DNA of 64,000 nucleotides from Urechidicola croceus (lineage in GTDB: Bacteria > Bacteroidota > Bacteroidia > Flavobacteriales > Flavobacteriaceae): positions 248,001 to 312,000 of the forward strand of contig CAJIZG010000005.1 in the NCBI GenBank assembly GCA_905181865.1. Reading direction: 5' to 3'. Under the pieces are notes generated by a model. It had not been told where the DNA came from. It made no database searches and saw only the letters and a program-made list of their open reading frames with translations. Positions 62,693-64,000 of the stretch are shown here, piece after piece; within the stretch, counting starts at the first letter, position 1, and each line of letters starts with the position of its first letter. The translations under genes were made by a program, and so were the position numbers.

Positions 62693-64000
62693 ATGAAGCT
62701 ATATTTCTTTCGAATGACGTTGTGTTCTTTTTTTATTTTATTGGGGATATCCTGTAAAAAAGAGGTAAATTTTAAGATTCAATCTGAGTCTATTAATGAT
62801 GAAAATAGCAGACCAAACATTATTCTGATTATGTCAGATGATATGGGTTATTCTGATATTGGAAGTTATGGAGGTGTAATAAACACACCAGTCCTTGATA
62901 GGCTTGCGGATAATGGCTTGCGGTTTACGCAATTCTACAATACGGGTAGATGTTGTCCGACCAGAGCTTCGTTATTAACCGGGCTATATCAGCATCAAGC
63001 AGGTGTAGGTCATATGATGAATGATAGAGGTAGTGAAGCTTATCAAGGAGATTTAAGTAAAAATGCGGTTACTATTGCTGAAGTTTTGAAAGAGGCGGGT
63101 TACGCTACCTATATGTCCGGAAAATGGCATGTTACCCCATTAAATCCATCAAAGGAAAATCCATCGAAACACAATTGGCCTTTGCAAAGAGGATTCGATA
63201 AGTTTTATGGAACGATTCATGGAGCAGGAAGTTATTACGATCCTAATTCGTTGACGAGAGATAATGACTTCGTTGTTCCTTCTAAGGACTTTTATTATAC
63301 AGATGCTATATCTGATAATGCGGTAAAGTTTATAGACGAACATAAAGGAGATAAACCATTCTTTATGTATTTGCCTTATACCGCTGCGCATTGGCCTATG
63401 CATGCAAAGCCCGAAGATATTGCAAAATACAAAGGTAAGTTTGATAAAGGTTGGGACGAACTCCGTAAAGTGAAGTATAAGAAAATGTTGGAAATGGGGC
63501 TTTTAAAGCCTGAATGGAAATTAACGGATAAAAAAACTATTATTAATTGGGAAGATGTCGCGCAAAAGGGATGGTACAGCGCACTGATGGAAGTCTATGC
63601 GGCCATGGTTGATTGTATGGATCAAGGTATAGGACGTGTAATGAACGCTCTCGAGAAAAAAGGAATAAAAGAAAACACATTAGTTTTCTTTTTACAAGAT
63701 AACGGTGGTTGTGCCGAGGAATGGGGGTTTAGTAATTCGGTGAAACCCCATTACAAAAACGCAAAACTTACTGAAATAAAACCTATGGCAACTAATGAAC
63801 TCCAAACAGAGATGATGCCCAAATATACACGTGATGGGAGACCAGTACTAGTTGGAAAGGGATTAACGCCAGGTGGCGACAACACCTACCTTGGCTATGG
63901 AAAACCTTGGGCAAATGCAAGTAATACGCCTTTTAGAATGTACAAGCATTGGGTGCACGAAGGAGGCATTGCAACGCCGTTAATTGTTCACTGGCCTTTA
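62693..64000 (+). CDS. sulfatase, incomplete at the right edge
   Basis: The open frame begins at ATG 62693 and runs to the last base, 436 codons. It has a lipoprotein-like signal (ILLGISCKKE), the metal block IILIMSDDMGYSDIGSYGG, and the formylglycine motif CCPTRASLLTGLYQHQAGVGHMMNDR. Later it shows FLQDNGGCAEEWG and EGGIATPLIVHWPL. The block with GRCCPTR and GHMMND resembles the large arylsulfatases (about 500-600 residues), so roughly 100 residues or more are missing here. Confidence 0.92.
   Translation, partial: MKLYFFRMTLCSFFILLGISCKKEVNFKIQSESINDENSRPNIILIMSDDMGYSDIGSYGGVINTPVLDRLADNGLRFTQFYNTGRCCPTRASLLTGLYQHQAGVGHMMNDRGSEAYQGDLSKNAVTIAEVLKEAGYATYMSGKWHVTPLNPSKENPSKHNWPLQRGFDKFYGTIHGAGSYYDPNSLTRDNDFVVPSKDFYYTDAISDNAVKFIDEHKGDKPFFMYLPYTAAHWPMHAKPEDIAKYKGKFDKGWDELRKVKYKKMLEMGLLKPEWKLTDKKTIINWEDVAQKGWYSALMEVYAAMVDCMDQGIGRVMNALEKKGIKENTLVFFLQDNGGCAEEWGFSNSVKPHYKNAKLTEIKPMATNELQTEMMPKYTRDGRPVLVGKGLTPGGDNTYLGYGKPWANASNTPFRMYKHWVHEGGIATPLIVHWPL

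Noticed and set aside
1-64000. CRISPR arrays, tRNA and rRNA genes
   Set aside because: No regularly spaced identical repeats and no cloverleaf or rRNA-like sequence were noticed on either strand. A tRNAscan or Infernal run would settle this.

Overview
This window is AT-rich DNA from the Bacteroidota, most likely a marine member of the Flavobacteriaceae. The signs are TAnnTTTG promoter elements, a type IX secretion substrate with a gliding-motility C-terminal domain next to a PorP/SprF gene, FeoAB with its small Cys-rich partner, and a large sulfatase cluster of the kind used on algal sulfated polysaccharides. No rRNA, tRNA, CRISPR array, phage module or insertion sequence was recognised. All functions come from reading motifs and family resemblance by eye; no database search was run.

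Layout. 1-6.9 kb: the end of tadA, two ClC-type chloride channel paralogues flanking a ferritin, and aspS. 7-11.3 kb: a secreted alpha/beta hydrolase, rsmI, a dead uracil-DNA glycosylase gene and a HopJ-family gene. 11.4-16.8 kb: a decayed outer-membrane protein gene, then a DtxR/MntR regulator with a complete Mn/Zn/Fe ABC importer. 17-26.4 kb: an SH3-like secreted protein, a TonB-dependent receptor, a beta-propeller/phosphoesterase, a FeoB-associated protein, feoB, feoA and an SCO1-like protein. 26.5-29 kb: rseP and an EcsC-family protein. 29-37 kb: biotin genes bioB, a ketosynthase, bioA, bioD, a DUF2007 protein and bioF, with an oxidoreductase and two small envelope proteins between them. 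37-47.5 kb: an accessory zone with two sulfatases, a mutarotase, an aldo/keto reductase, a MazEF toxin-antitoxin pair and many broken genes. 47.5-53.5 kb: a 1318-residue SprB-like adhesin and its PorP/SprF partner, flanked by a repeated porP tail. 53.8-54.9 kb: an isolated patatin. 55.7-64 kb: a tight same-strand cluster of a DUF1080 hydrolase, a DUF5009 membrane acyltransferase, two sialate-O-acetylesterase-like enzymes and three sulfatases, the last running off the right edge.

How the parts work together. The left half holds metal homeostasis (ferritin, DtxR regulator, ABC importer, FeoAB, TonB receptor) and biotin synthesis. Similar TTAGA...TCTAA palindromes lie in front of the regulator/ABC operon and in front of feoAB, so one metal sensor may control both. 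The right half looks like part of a polysaccharide utilisation locus for a sulfated, probably acetylated glycan; no SusC/SusD pair lies inside the window.

The most notable observations are: (1) a ClC paralogue with Gln at the gating-glutamate position; (2) repetitive palindromic DNA read in frame inside the ketosynthase gene and twice inside bioF; (3) a MazEF module lying between two 124-bp copies of the end of the aldo/keto reductase gene; (4) a 206-bp near-identical copy of the porP 3' end on both sides of the adhesin gene; (5) a propeller-like domain inserted inside one repeat of the adhesin; and (6) many pseudogenes, mostly in the 37-48 kb zone.
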